From: an uncultured Gammaproteobacteria bacterium
GTDB taxonomy: Bacteria > Pseudomonadota > Gammaproteobacteria > Steroidobacterales > XN24
DNA length: 64,000 nt
Assembly (NCBI GenBank): GCA_947259915.1
Contig: CAMYOC010000044.1
Span: forward strand, 62,001 to 126,000
Reading direction: 5' to 3'
In this document: positions 17,184 to 25,850 of the stretch, one piece after another
How positions within the stretch are numbered: the stretch's first letter is position 1
Layout: every line of letters begins with the position of its first letter
Program-made: the position numbers and the translations under genes
Notes under the pieces: generated by a model
Told to the model about the DNA's origin: nothing
What the model saw: only the letters and a program-made list of their open reading frames with translations
Databases searched by the model: none

Positions 17184-17495
17184 ATGACAAAGCAAATATT
17201 GATCGCCGGCGCCGCACTCCTGGTCGCCTTGTCTGCAGCTCCGGCTCAGGCGGCAGACGAAGCCGGCTACACCGCGTCCTGCGCGGCGGCGGAGGAAGCA
17301 CGCAAGATGGCGGCCGAGCTGCATTACGAGTGGAACACCGTCGCACCGCTTATCGGGAAGGCTGGCGCGGCAGCCAAGGCCGGTGATTTTGCCAAGGCAG
17401 TCAAGCTGTGTGACGAAGCCCGGCTGCAGAGCGAGGCCTCGGTGGCCCAGGCGAAAAAGCAGGCGGACGCCTGGAGGGCGGCCGTCGTCAAATAG
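17184..17495 (+). CDS. soxK: SoxXA-binding protein SoxK
   Basis: A 103-residue secreted helical protein: signal peptide to about AQAAD (residue 24), then two cysteines (C30 and C73) within long alanine-rich helices. Size, place between soxA and soxB and the EARKMAAELHYEWNT segment fit SoxK (SAXB), a small subunit that binds SoxXA and raises its activity in some gammaproteobacteria. The family is poorly conserved, so position counts for much of this assignment. Confidence 0.75.
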   Translation: MTKQILIAGAALLVALSAAPAQAADEAGYTASCAAAEEARKMAAELHYEWNTVAPLIGKAGAAAKAGDFAKAVKLCDEARLQSEASVAQAKKQADAWRAAVVK

Positions 17496-17532
17496 CTGAC
17501 GGGCGATCGCCTGACGGTCGCGAGGGAGACGC

Positions 17533-19308
17533 ATGGAACGTAGGGACTTCCTGCGCCTGCTGGGCATCGGTGTGCTCGCGGGCGGGGCCGCCGGTTGCGC
17601 GGCACGCGGTACACGCGGGGCGACAGCCAGCAGCCTGAAGGCCATGTACGATGTGGCGCCCTTTGGCAACGTCCGCTTGCTGCACTTCACCGATTGTCAC
17701 GCCCAGCTGCTGCCGGTCTATTTCCGCGAACCCAACGTGAATCTCGGGATTGGCGCGGCCAGGGGGCGGCCGCCGCATCTGGTCGGCGAGGCATTGTTGC
17801 GTTATGCGGACATCGCGCCAGGCACCCCGCAGGCCCATGCATATACCTATCTGGATTTCGAGGCCGAGGCTCGCCGCCTGGGCCGGGTCGGCGGTTTTGC
17901 CCATCTCGCGACCCTGGTGAAGAAGCTCCGTGCCGAGGCGCCCGGTGGCAAGGCGCTGCTGCTGGATGGCGGCGATACCTGGCAGGGGTCGGGGACGGCG
18001 CTGTGGACGCGTGGAGGGGACATGGTCGACGCCTGCAATCTGCTCGGCGTGGATATCATGACTGGCCACTGGGAATTCACCTATCTCGAAGATGAGGTCC
18101 GGGCCAATATCGACGCGTTTGACGGCGAGTTTGTCGCACAAAACATCAAGCTGACCGACGACGCAGCATTCTTCGACGTTCCCGCCTTTGACGAGATCAG
18201 CGGACACGCATTTCCGCCCTACACCCTGCGCGAGATGGGCGGCCAGCGCATTGCGGTGATCGGTCAGGCCTTCCCCTACACACCGATCGCCAATCCGTCC
18301 CGCTTTATCCCGAACTGGACTTTTGGCATCCGCGCCCAGGAGCTGCAGGCGCTGGTTGATGATATCCGTGCCCGGGAGAACCCGGCGGCGGTCATCTTGC
18401 TCTCACACAATGGCATGGACGTAGATCTGAAACTGGCCTCGGTGACCTCCGGGCTGGACGTCATCCTCGGCGGTCATACGCATGATGGTGTACCGGTACC
18501 AAGCATCGTCGCCAATGCTGGTGGCGGGCGCACGGTGGTCACCAACGCGGGTTCCAACGGCAAGTTCCTCGCGGTGCTGGACCTGGACCTGGACGGCGGC
18601 CGGATGAAGGACTTCCGCTACCGGCTGCTGCCGGTATTTTCGGACCTGCTGACCGCCGATGCGGAAATGGCCGATTACATCACCGGTGTGCGCGCGCCCT
18701 ACAAAGAACAATTGCGGGAAACGTTGGCGGTGGCGGAGAGCGTGCTCTACCGCCGGGGCAACTTCAACGGCACCTTTGACCAGGTGATTTGCGATGGACT
18801 GATGGCGGTAGAAGATGCCCAGATCGCTCTGTCGCCGGGTTTCCGCTGGGGTACCAGCATCCTGCCCGGGGACCCGATCACGATGGAGCGGCTGCTGGAT
18901 CAGACCTGTATTACCTATCCAGAGACCTATGTGCGGGAAATGACCGGCGAGGAACTGAAACTGATCCTCGAAGACGTCGCCGACAATCTGTTCAATCCCG
19001 ATCCCTTCTATCAGCAGGGTGGCGACATGGTCCGTCTCGGCGGTATGAACTATGTCTGCGACCCGCTGGCGGAGATTGGCCAACGGATCAGTAACATGAC
19101 GCTGGATTCCGGCGAACTCATCGAAGCCGGCAAGCGCTACAAGGTCGCCGGTTGGGCCACGGTCGGCTCACAGTCGCCGGGACGCCCGGTCTGGGACGTC
19201 GTGGCCGAATATCTGCGTGCAGAGAAGACCATCAGCGTGGATCGACTGAATACCCCGGTGTTGAAGAACGTGGCGAATAATCCGGGTATTTCCGCCTATC
19301 CTTCCTGA
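17533..19308 (+). CDS. soxB: Thiosulfohydrolase SoxB
   Basis: Hydrolyses the sulfonate group from SoxY-bound thiosulfate, giving sulfate, with a dinuclear manganese site. 591 residues. The start ERRDFLRLLGIGVLAGGAAGC combines a Tat motif and a possible lipobox. Metallophosphatase motifs in order: FTDCHAQLLP, GGDTWQGSGT, GHWEFTY, LSHNGMD, GGHTHDG; the 5'-nucleotidase-like C-terminal domain follows. It ends the sox block; a DsrE-like gene follows after 21 nt. Confidence 0.97.
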   Translation: MERRDFLRLLGIGVLAGGAAGCAARGTRGATASSLKAMYDVAPFGNVRLLHFTDCHAQLLPVYFREPNVNLGIGAARGRPPHLVGEALLRYADIAPGTPQAHAYTYLDFEAEARRLGRVGGFAHLATLVKKLRAEAPGGKALLLDGGDTWQGSGTALWTRGGDMVDACNLLGVDIMTGHWEFTYLEDEVRANIDAFDGEFVAQNIKLTDDAAFFDVPAFDEISGHAFPPYTLREMGGQRIAVIGQAFPYTPIANPSRFIPNWTFGIRAQELQALVDDIRARENPAAVILLSHNGMDVDLKLASVTSGLDVILGGHTHDGVPVPSIVANAGGGRTVVTNAGSNGKFLAVLDLDLDGGRMKDFRYRLLPVFSDLLTADAEMADYITGVRAPYKEQLRETLAVAESVLYRRGNFNGTFDQVICDGLMAVEDAQIALSPGFRWGTSILPGDPITMERLLDQTCITYPETYVREMTGEELKLILEDVADNLFNPDPFYQQGGDMVRLGGMNYVCDPLAEIGQRISNMTLDSGELIEAGKRYKVAGWATVGSQSPGRPVWDVVAEYLRAEKTISVDRLNTPVLKNVANNPGISAYPS

Positions 19309-19329
19309 CAGGCGCAGGAGAACCACCCT

Positions 19330-19815
19330 ATGGCTCTGAGATCCAAAACATTGCGGTCAATTTTGTTCGCGCTGGCCTTGTTCTCCTGGTCAGGGCTTTG
19401 CGGCCAGATGGCCATGGCTCAGGAGGGCGGCGGACCGGTCAGCGAGGATAAACCCTTTGCCGAGACCTTTATCATCCTGCAGCTCAGTGATCAGGACCCG
19501 GACAAGCAGGACTCGGTCCTGAGCGTCGCCAACAACCTGATCAAGCACTACGGCAGCCCGGATCTGGTCGATATCGAGATCATAGCCTTTGGTCCGGGCA
19601 TGACGCTGCTGCTGGCTGGCAACAAGCGCGAGCAGCGAATTTCCAGCCTGGTCGAGAACGGCGTGCGCTTCATCGGCTGCATGAACACGGTCGACACGAT
19701 GGAGCGCAGCACCGGCAAACGGCCGGAGCTAAACGAGCACACGATCCCGGTCCAGACCGGAGTCGCCCACGTGGTCGAGCGCGTGGGCCAGGGTTACATC
19801 CTGGTCAGGCCCTGA
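19330..19815 (+). CDS. Secreted DsrE-family protein
   Basis: A 161-residue DsrE/DsrF-like protein with a signal peptide (cleavage near MAMAQE, residue 31). The fold is marked by FIILQLSDQDPDKQ at the start, VDIEIIAFGPGM in the middle and VRFIGCMNT near the end; the cysteine there could carry sulfur. Directly downstream of soxB, same strand. Periplasmic relatives are often found with sox genes. Its stop abuts the stop of the convergent GlcG-like gene, leaving no room for a terminator hairpin. Confidence 0.85.
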   Translation: MALRSKTLRSILFALALFSWSGLCGQMAMAQEGGGPVSEDKPFAETFIILQLSDQDPDKQDSVLSVANNLIKHYGSPDLVDIEIIAFGPGMTLLLAGNKREQRISSLVENGVRFIGCMNTVDTMERSTGKRPELNEHTIPVQTGVAHVVERVGQGYILVRP

Positions 19816-20319
19816 TCAAAACTCGAGATCGGCCGTGACTGCATCGATGCCGGCGAGGCCGCATGCATCATCGGCTTCACCACTGGGCGCACCCGAGATG
19901 CCGACCCCACCAACGATCGAGCCACCCGCCTCGATCGGAACACCTCCGCCGAGCATCAACGCGTTGGTGATATCGCGTGCTCCGGCCTGAGGTGTTCCGG
20001 GCGCGGTGTTTTTGGCCAGGTCCAGGGTATTCTCGCGGAAACTCACGGCGGTCCAGGCCTTGCGGAACGCGGTATCCGGCGTGTGTGGCCCGGCATAGCG
20101 ATCGCGAATCATCGCCTGGGGCACGCCCATCCTATCGACCACGACTACCGCCACCTGGTAACCCTTGCCGCGGCAGTCCGCAAGTGCGGCCTGGGCAACC
20201 TTGAGCGCGGTATCCGGCGTCATCACCGTGATCTCAAAGGTCGCGTCTTCGGCAGCAGCCGATGCCGATATGGCGAGCAGCAGAGTGCAGCACAGCGCAG
20301 CATGAATCTTGCTTTTCAT
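19816..20319 (-). CDS. Secreted GlcG/HbpS-family protein
   Basis: A 167-residue protein with a signal peptide (ending near SAAAED, residue 24) and the GlcG/HbpS fold: TALKVAQAALADC, VAVVVVDRMGVPQAMIRD and the glycine-rich GGVPIEAGGSIVGGVGISGA loop. Relatives bind heme or cobalamin or act as small sensors. The start at 20319 has GAGGAATAGG upstream; longer in-frame extension lacks a signal and is rejected. Convergent with the DsrE-like gene and divergent from the methyltransferase, so it is not part of the sox transcript. Confidence 0.85.
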   Translation of the reverse strand: MKSKIHAALCCTLLLAISASAAAEDATFEITVMTPDTALKVAQAALADCRGKGYQVAVVVVDRMGVPQAMIRDRYAGPHTPDTAFRKAWTAVSFRENTLDLAKNTAPGTPQAGARDITNALMLGGGVPIEAGGSIVGGVGISGAPSGEADDACGLAGIDAVTADLEF

Positions 20320-20500
20320 TCCTATTCCTCCCAAAAAAACCGGCGCATACGGGCGCGGCGTCGCCAAGGCTGGATCCGCGTTGGTTCCCTTGCAAAGAAT
20401 AGTACAGCCCAGAGACTTCGAACGATCCTTTGGGACTGAGCAGCGGGCTTGCGATAGCGCCCGCTGCGTTAGAACATCGCCCGATCGAAAGGAGATAGCG

Positions 20501-21259
20501 ATGAGGAAAATCGTGTTGTTCGCGATCGCGGGCTTATTGGCCCTGCAGCCCGCCGCGGCAGAGGACGCACCGTGGCACGGCAAGCTGGCCGCCGCGATGG
20601 ATAGCCCCATGCGCACCGATGCAGAGCAAGCCCGGTACGCCAATCGTCGGCCGGCGGAAACGCTCGAGTTCATCGGTTTCAGTGACGATATGCGGGTGCT
20701 CGAGCTGTTCCCCGGCACCGGCTGGTATACCAAGCTGCTGGCCCCGGTGCTGGCGGAACGCGGGGAGCTGTATCTCGCCCTGTCCACAAACCGGATCCAG
20801 GACGTCATCGCCCGGACGCCGGAACTGGCCACGGCCCAGGTGCTCGATGTAAACCCGCTGATGACCTCGACCGGCATCCGCGGCGTCTTCGATCTGGAAC
20901 CGTTCTCGTTCTGGCTGGAGGATCTGGATCTGGTCCTGACCTTCCGCAATGCTCACAACCTGACCCCAGCGGGTCGGGCCAGTCTCAACGAGGCCGTGTT
21001 CGAGGCGCTACGGCCCGGCGGGCTCTACGGAGTCGTGGATCACTCCCGGCGTCACATGGAGCCCGACGGCCCCGAGAACTCTCGGCGCGTTGATCCGGTG
21101 CGGATTATCCACGAGGCGCTGCAGGCGGGATTCGAGTTCGTAGCCTGGAGCGATCTCCACTACCGCGCCGACGACGCGCTGCGCTACGAAGTCGGCCGGC
21201 GCTCGGTCCGGGGCAACACGGACCGATTCACGTTGTTGTTCAGAAAGCCGGCGGATTGA
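20501..21259 (+). CDS. Methyltransferase-fold protein with signal peptide
   Basis: A 252-residue class I methyltransferase-like protein (COG4798 type). ELFPGTGWYTKLLAP is motif I, LYLAL and LDLVLTFRNAHNL follow in the expected order. Residues 1-21 look like a cleavable signal (LFAIAGLLALQPAAAED), which would put it in the periplasm where no SAM pool is known. The ATG follows GAAAGGAGATAG with good spacing. The natural substrate is unknown; it may bind a ligand other than SAM. Confidence 0.75.
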   Translation: MRKIVLFAIAGLLALQPAAAEDAPWHGKLAAAMDSPMRTDAEQARYANRRPAETLEFIGFSDDMRVLELFPGTGWYTKLLAPVLAERGELYLALSTNRIQDVIARTPELATAQVLDVNPLMTSTGIRGVFDLEPFSFWLEDLDLVLTFRNAHNLTPAGRASLNEAVFEALRPGGLYGVVDHSRRHMEPDGPENSRRVDPVRIIHEALQAGFEFVAWSDLHYRADDALRYEVGRRSVRGNTDRFTLLFRKPAD

Positions 21260-21425
21260 CCCGATTTGTGCAGCAAGGCCCCTCCCCCGCACCCATCAGC
21301 ACCCACAGGGCCTTATGGGAATGCCTGCATATCCCCGCGGCTCGGGAAGCTGGCGCTGATCGACACCCCTGCCGGTACGACTAACATCTAGGTGTGAAAA
21401 AACCTCGATCAGGATTAGGATAGGC

Positions 21426-22388
21426 ATGGATAAGATCCGCACCCGCCGGAGGCCACCGGCTGCAGACGGAGCACCTACTGAGATGGATAGCGATCAGCGA
21501 TCGAAGTTCGAGATCGTGGCCCGTGAAGATTTCTCGGACGCCACCTATCTGCTTGAGATTTATCATCCGCTTATGGCGAAGGCGGCCCGGCCGGGTCAGT
21601 TCGTGATCGTGATGGCTCACGAGCACGGCGAGCGGATTCCACTGACCATCGCGGACTATGACCGCGACGAGGGCACCATCACCCTCGTCATCCAGGCGGT
21701 GGGAAAATCTACCCGCGAAATGCAGCAAATCTGCACCGTCGGTCATTGTCTGCACGGCATGGTCGGTCCCATGGGCATGCCCAGCGAGATCGGCCAGGGG
21801 CAGAAGGTGCTGTGTGTCGGCGGCGGTCTCGGGGTGGCGCCGATCTATCCTCAGGCACGGGGATTCAAAGAGAATGGCGCCAGCGTCATCGCCGTGCTGG
21901 GTTTCCGCACCAGCAGCCTGATCTTCTGGAAAGAGAAATTCGAGTCCTGTTGCGATGAAGTCATCGTCTGCACCGACGATGGATCCGCTGGCCTCGAGGG
22001 CCGTGTGACTGAAGGCATGCGGCTGGCGCTGGAAAAGCATCCGGATATCGACGAATGCGTGGCTATCGGTCCGCCGGTGATGATGCAGGGCGCCGCAGAG
22101 ATGACCCGTCCCCAGGGGATCAAGACCATGGTGTCGCTAAACCCGGTGATGATAGACGGCACCGGCATGTGCGGGGGCTGCCGGGTCAAGGTCGGCGACC
22201 AGGTCAAATTCGCTTGTGTCGATGGCCCGGACTTCGACGGCCATCAGGTGGATTTTGGCGACCTCATGGCCCGGCTGAGTCGTTTCTCGGATGAGGAAAA
22301 AGCGGCCATGCAGCGCTGGTCGGAGCACTGTCGAATGGCCCAGCAGCCTGATGGGTTGGAGACGCCCCCGACGGCGCCCGAGAAATAA
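21426..22388 (+). CDS. NfnA-like FAD/NAD-binding, [2Fe-2S] reductase subunit
   Basis: A 320-residue protein of the sulfide/dihydroorotate dehydrogenase-like FAD/NAD family, as in the small subunit of NfnAB. FEIVAREDFSDATYLLEI begins the FAD-binding barrel, VLCVGGGLGVAPIYP binds NAD(P), and C249-G-G-C252 with a later cysteine (FACVDGP) can bind a [2Fe-2S] cluster. NfnAB links NADH, NADPH and ferredoxin by electron bifurcation. Seven bases separate it from the next gene. First gene of a five-gene operon ending at 28989. ATG at 21483 is an alternative start. Confidence 0.87.
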   Translation: MDKIRTRRRPPAADGAPTEMDSDQRSKFEIVAREDFSDATYLLEIYHPLMAKAARPGQFVIVMAHEHGERIPLTIADYDRDEGTITLVIQAVGKSTREMQQICTVGHCLHGMVGPMGMPSEIGQGQKVLCVGGGLGVAPIYPQARGFKENGASVIAVLGFRTSSLIFWKEKFESCCDEVIVCTDDGSAGLEGRVTEGMRLALEKHPDIDECVAIGPPVMMQGAAEMTRPQGIKTMVSLNPVMIDGTGMCGGCRVKVGDQVKFACVDGPDFDGHQVDFGDLMARLSRFSDEEKAAMQRWSEHCRMAQQPDGLETPPTAPEK

Positions 22389-22394
22389 TCGCCG

Positions 22395-23894
22395 GTGGCA
22401 AAAAAACGGACCATTCGCACGATCCCGCAGGAGCGCACGCCTGTTGCCGAACAGGATCCGGGCGAGCGGATCAGGAATTTCGATGAGGTCTCCCACGGCT
22501 ATGGCAAGGAGGAAGCGCTGGTCGAGGCTGATCGTTGTCTGATGTGTCCCGAGCAGCCCTGTGTCGCGGGCTGCCCGGTTGGTGTGAATATCCCCGCATT
22601 TATCCAAAAGGTCACTGAGAAGGATCTCCGCGGCGCTTACGACGTCATCACCACCACCAACCTGCTACCGGCCGTGTGCGGGCGCGTGTGTCCCCAGGAG
22701 ACCCAATGCGAGGGTGTGTGCACCGTTGGCGATACGCTGGAGCCGGTAGCCATCGGCAGGCTCGAGCGTTTTGTCGGTGATATGGCGATCGCCGCCGGCT
22801 GGGCCAACGTCCCCTATATTGAGCCTTCGGGTTTTCGCATAGGCATCGTCGGCGCCGGTCCGGCCGGCATGGCCTGTGCCGCCGACATGGCGAAGGCCGG
22901 CTGCGAGGTCACCGTCTATGAGGCCTTCCATCAATCCGGTGGCGTGTTGCGTTATGGCATCCCCGATTTCCGTCTGCCAAACGAGGTGATCGACGCGGAG
23001 ATGGGCAACCTGGAGAAGCTCGGCGTGCACTTCGAGTGCAACACGCTGGTGGGCAGACTGTTCACCATCGAGCAGATGATCGACGAACTCGGTTTCCATG
23101 CGGTCTTTATCGGCACCGGCGCCGGGTATCCGAATATGCTGGGCGTACCCGGTGATTCACTCAACGGCGTGTTGTCGGCCAACGAACTCCTGACTCGCTG
23201 CAACCTGATGCATGCCCGGGAATTCCCCAATTACGACACACCGATGCCGCCGGCACGCCATGTCGCGGTCGTCGGCGCCGGCAACACCGCGATGGATGCG
23301 ATGCGCGTGTGTCTGCGTCTCGGCGCCGAAGAGGTCTCCTGTATCTATCGACGCAGCCGCGCGGAAGCGCCGGCGCGGGCCGAGGAAGTCCATCACGCGG
23401 AGCAGGAAGGCATCCGTTTCAAATGGCTCACCAATCCGGTCGCCGTTTTGGACGATGGCGAGGGCGGTGTGAGTGGCATACGTTGTGTGCGCATGGAACT
23501 GGGCGAGCCGGACGATTCCGGCCGGCGCCGCCCCGTGCCGGTGGCCGGCAGCGAGCACGATATCGAAGTCGATCTGGTTGTCGTCGCCATCGGCACCAAC
23601 GCCAATCCGATCATCGGACAGACGTCTAAGCTGGCGCTCAACAAGTGGGGCTATATCGAGACCGACGAGGATCTCGTCACTTCGATGCCCGGTATCTTTG
23701 CCGGCGGCGACATCGTCACCGGGGCCGCGACCGTGATCGAGGCCATGGGCGCGGGTCGCAAGGCGGCGCGCAACATGCGCCGGTATCTCGGCATCCGCGA
23801 TGCCGATGCGCCCTATCGGGCCTCGGGCGCTGACACCCTGTTCGGTATCGACCTGAGGGAGCGCAACTTCGTCCGTATACAGACCTCCACCTGA
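22395..23894 (+). CDS. NfnB / glutamate-synthase-small-subunit-like flavoprotein
   Basis: A 499-residue protein with GTG start. An N-terminal Fe-S domain carries CLMCPEQPCVAGCPVG and VCGRVCPQETQCEG (two [4Fe-4S] clusters); then an FAD site GIVGAGPAGMAC and an NADPH site VAVVGAGNTAMD with the IYRRSRAEAPAR loop; a GIFAGGDIVTGAATVIEAMGAG motif closes the fold. Alone such proteins are called NADPH-dependent glutamate synthase; paired with an NfnA-like gene, bifurcating transhydrogenase (NfnB) is more likely. The OFOR alpha gene starts 5 nt after it. Confidence 0.87.
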   Translation: MAKKRTIRTIPQERTPVAEQDPGERIRNFDEVSHGYGKEEALVEADRCLMCPEQPCVAGCPVGVNIPAFIQKVTEKDLRGAYDVITTTNLLPAVCGRVCPQETQCEGVCTVGDTLEPVAIGRLERFVGDMAIAAGWANVPYIEPSGFRIGIVGAGPAGMACAADMAKAGCEVTVYEAFHQSGGVLRYGIPDFRLPNEVIDAEMGNLEKLGVHFECNTLVGRLFTIEQMIDELGFHAVFIGTGAGYPNMLGVPGDSLNGVLSANELLTRCNLMHAREFPNYDTPMPPARHVAVVGAGNTAMDAMRVCLRLGAEEVSCIYRRSRAEAPARAEEVHHAEQEGIRFKWLTNPVAVLDDGEGGVSGIRCVRMELGEPDDSGRRRPVPVAGSEHDIEVDLVVVAIGTNANPIIGQTSKLALNKWGYIETDEDLVTSMPGIFAGGDIVTGAATVIEAMGAGRKAARNMRRYLGIRDADAPYRASGADTLFGIDLRERNFVRIQTST

Positions 23895-23899
23895 AACTT

Positions 23900-25846
23900 A
23901 TGAACCAGAGCAACACATCCCCGGCCGCACGCCTCCAGCCGCTGAGTTCGCGCCCGCCGCGACTGGCCAAAGCAGTCGCCGACATCGAGCAACACGTGAT
24001 CGAGATCATCAGCGATTCCGGCGAGGGTGCGCAACGCTGCGGGCAATCGCTGGGCGCTATCGCAGCACGCATGGGCAACGGCGTCTGGACCGTCGAGATT
24101 ATTCCGGCAGAGATCCGGCCGCCGGCGCGGAGCGTGGCCGGCGCCAGCGGCAACCGCATCCGCCTTGGCTCGAAGCGGGTGACAAACGGCGGCGATGAGA
24201 CCGATCTGGTGGTGGCGTTCAACGAGCAGGTGCTGCTCGGGCGCGTGCGCGCCGGAGAGCTGAAACCGGGCTGCACCATCCTCCTCGAAGACAAGTGGCG
24301 TGATGAGACCGATCCACGCATCGCTTCGGCTTATGCAGAGACCTGTGAGCAACTGGCAGCGGCCGGATATCGGGTCATCGAGATCCCGATGGAGCGCGAA
24401 TGCAAACGCGCGGCTCCCGATGCCCGTCGCGGCAAGAACATGTTCGCCCTCGGCATGTTGTGCAATATCTACAGTCTGGATATGGCTCTGGCGCGGGAAC
24501 AGATCGCGCTGACCTTCCGCAAGAAGTCCCGCGAAGTGATCGATAGCAACATCGTGTTGCTGGACGCCGGCTGCGAGTGGGCGGAACGCAATCTTGGGTT
24601 CAAATACCGCATCCCGGCTACACCGGCCACCGAAGCGCAGATCGTCGTCAACGGCAACACGGCGCTGGCGCTTGGCGTGCTGGCCTCGGGCATGGAGATC
24701 TGCGCCATGTATCCGATCACGCCGGCCACCTCGGCGTCGCATTATCTGACCGAGGTGTTCGAGAAGGTCGGCGGCGTGGTGCATCAGGCCGAGGATGAGA
24801 TCGCCGCCTGCGCGTTTGCCATCGGCGCATCCTATGCCGGCAAATGTTCCGTCACCATCACTTCGGGTCCCGGGTATTCGCTCAAGCAGGAAGCCATCGG
24901 TCTGGCGGTGATGGCGGAGATACCGCTGGTCGTGGTCAATGTGCAGCGGGGCGGGCCGAGCACCGGCCAGCCGACCAAGGTCGAACAGGGCGACCTGCTG
25001 ACGACGATGTTCGGCAGCCATGGCGATGCACCCAAGGTGGTGATGGCCGCGAGCACGGTCGAAGACTGTTTTTACTCGGTGATCACGGCGCGCAAGATCG
25101 CGGAGACCTTCAATATGGTGGTGGTCGTGTTGTCTGACGCCAGCCTGGCGACCGGGCAGACGCCTTTCCCGAGACCTGAATTCAACGAAGCCTGGATGGC
25201 GCCGCCGGTGGATCAGAGCCCGGTCGCGGCCGGTACGCGGCCTTACGACTGGGACCCGGACACCGGACTGGCCAGACGCATCATCCCCGGTCAACCCGGC
25301 GGCATGCACACGGTGACCGGGCTGGCGCACGATCGTGACAGCCACGTGGCCTATGACCCGGACATCAACGAGGAAGGTCTGCGTGCGCGCAGCCTCAAGC
25401 TGGCCGCGTTGCAGAAGACCCTGAAGCCGCCGGTGGTTTTCGGTGAGGACAGCGGCGACCTCCTGCTCATCGGCTGGGGCAGCACCCGCGGTGCCATCGA
25501 GGAGGCGGTAGAGCGTATGCGCGCCGAGGGTTACAGAGTCTCCTCGGTGCACCTGAAATTCCTGCAGCCGATGGCGCCTGGTATCGATGACATCATGCGA
25601 CGTTTCGACAAGGTCATGACCATCGAATCGAACTGGAGTGATCGCTTGCAGGACCGGTTCATAGACGAGCACAACCGGCGCCATGCGGCGCTGGCGATGC
25701 TGCTGAGAGCCCGCTATCTGGTCGACATAGACTGCTGGGGTCAGGTACGGGGCGCGCCGATCAAGCCCGGCGCGATCTGTCAGGTGATACGGGAACGGCT
25801 CGATCAACATGATGCGACCGGCGGCAAGCAGCCGCCACGGGGATAA
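23900..25846 (+). CDS. 2-oxoacid:acceptor oxidoreductase, fused gamma-alpha subunit
   Basis: A 648-residue subunit with the gamma (CoA/coupling) domain at about residues 33-225 and the alpha domain after it, containing YPITPATSAS (residues 271-280), EDEIAACAFAIGASYAG and TSGPGYSLKQEAIG. It joins the beta subunit to convert a 2-oxoacid plus CoA to acyl-CoA, CO2 and two reduced ferredoxins, or the reverse. The layout resembles 2-oxoglutarate enzymes (KorA), but substrate choice cannot be settled by eye. One unusual insertion, about residues 435-500, includes PGQPGGMHTVTGLAHDRD, known from this subfamily. Confidence 0.9.
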   Translation: MNQSNTSPAARLQPLSSRPPRLAKAVADIEQHVIEIISDSGEGAQRCGQSLGAIAARMGNGVWTVEIIPAEIRPPARSVAGASGNRIRLGSKRVTNGGDETDLVVAFNEQVLLGRVRAGELKPGCTILLEDKWRDETDPRIASAYAETCEQLAAAGYRVIEIPMERECKRAAPDARRGKNMFALGMLCNIYSLDMALAREQIALTFRKKSREVIDSNIVLLDAGCEWAERNLGFKYRIPATPATEAQIVVNGNTALALGVLASGMEICAMYPITPATSASHYLTEVFEKVGGVVHQAEDEIAACAFAIGASYAGKCSVTITSGPGYSLKQEAIGLAVMAEIPLVVVNVQRGGPSTGQPTKVEQGDLLTTMFGSHGDAPKVVMAASTVEDCFYSVITARKIAETFNMVVVVLSDASLATGQTPFPRPEFNEAWMAPPVDQSPVAAGTRPYDWDPDTGLARRIIPGQPGGMHTVTGLAHDRDSHVAYDPDINEEGLRARSLKLAALQKTLKPPVVFGEDSGDLLLIGWGSTRGAIEEAVERMRAEGYRVSSVHLKFLQPMAPGIDDIMRRFDKVMTIESNWSDRLQDRFIDEHNRRHAALAMLLRARYLVDIDCWGQVRGAPIKPGAICQVIRERLDQHDATGGKQPPRG

Positions 25847-25850
25847 GTCC

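Noticed and set aside
22395-23894. Glutamate synthase function for the NfnB-like gene
   Set aside because: No large GltB subunit is adjacent, and the NfnA-like and OFOR partners make an Nfn-like role more likely.
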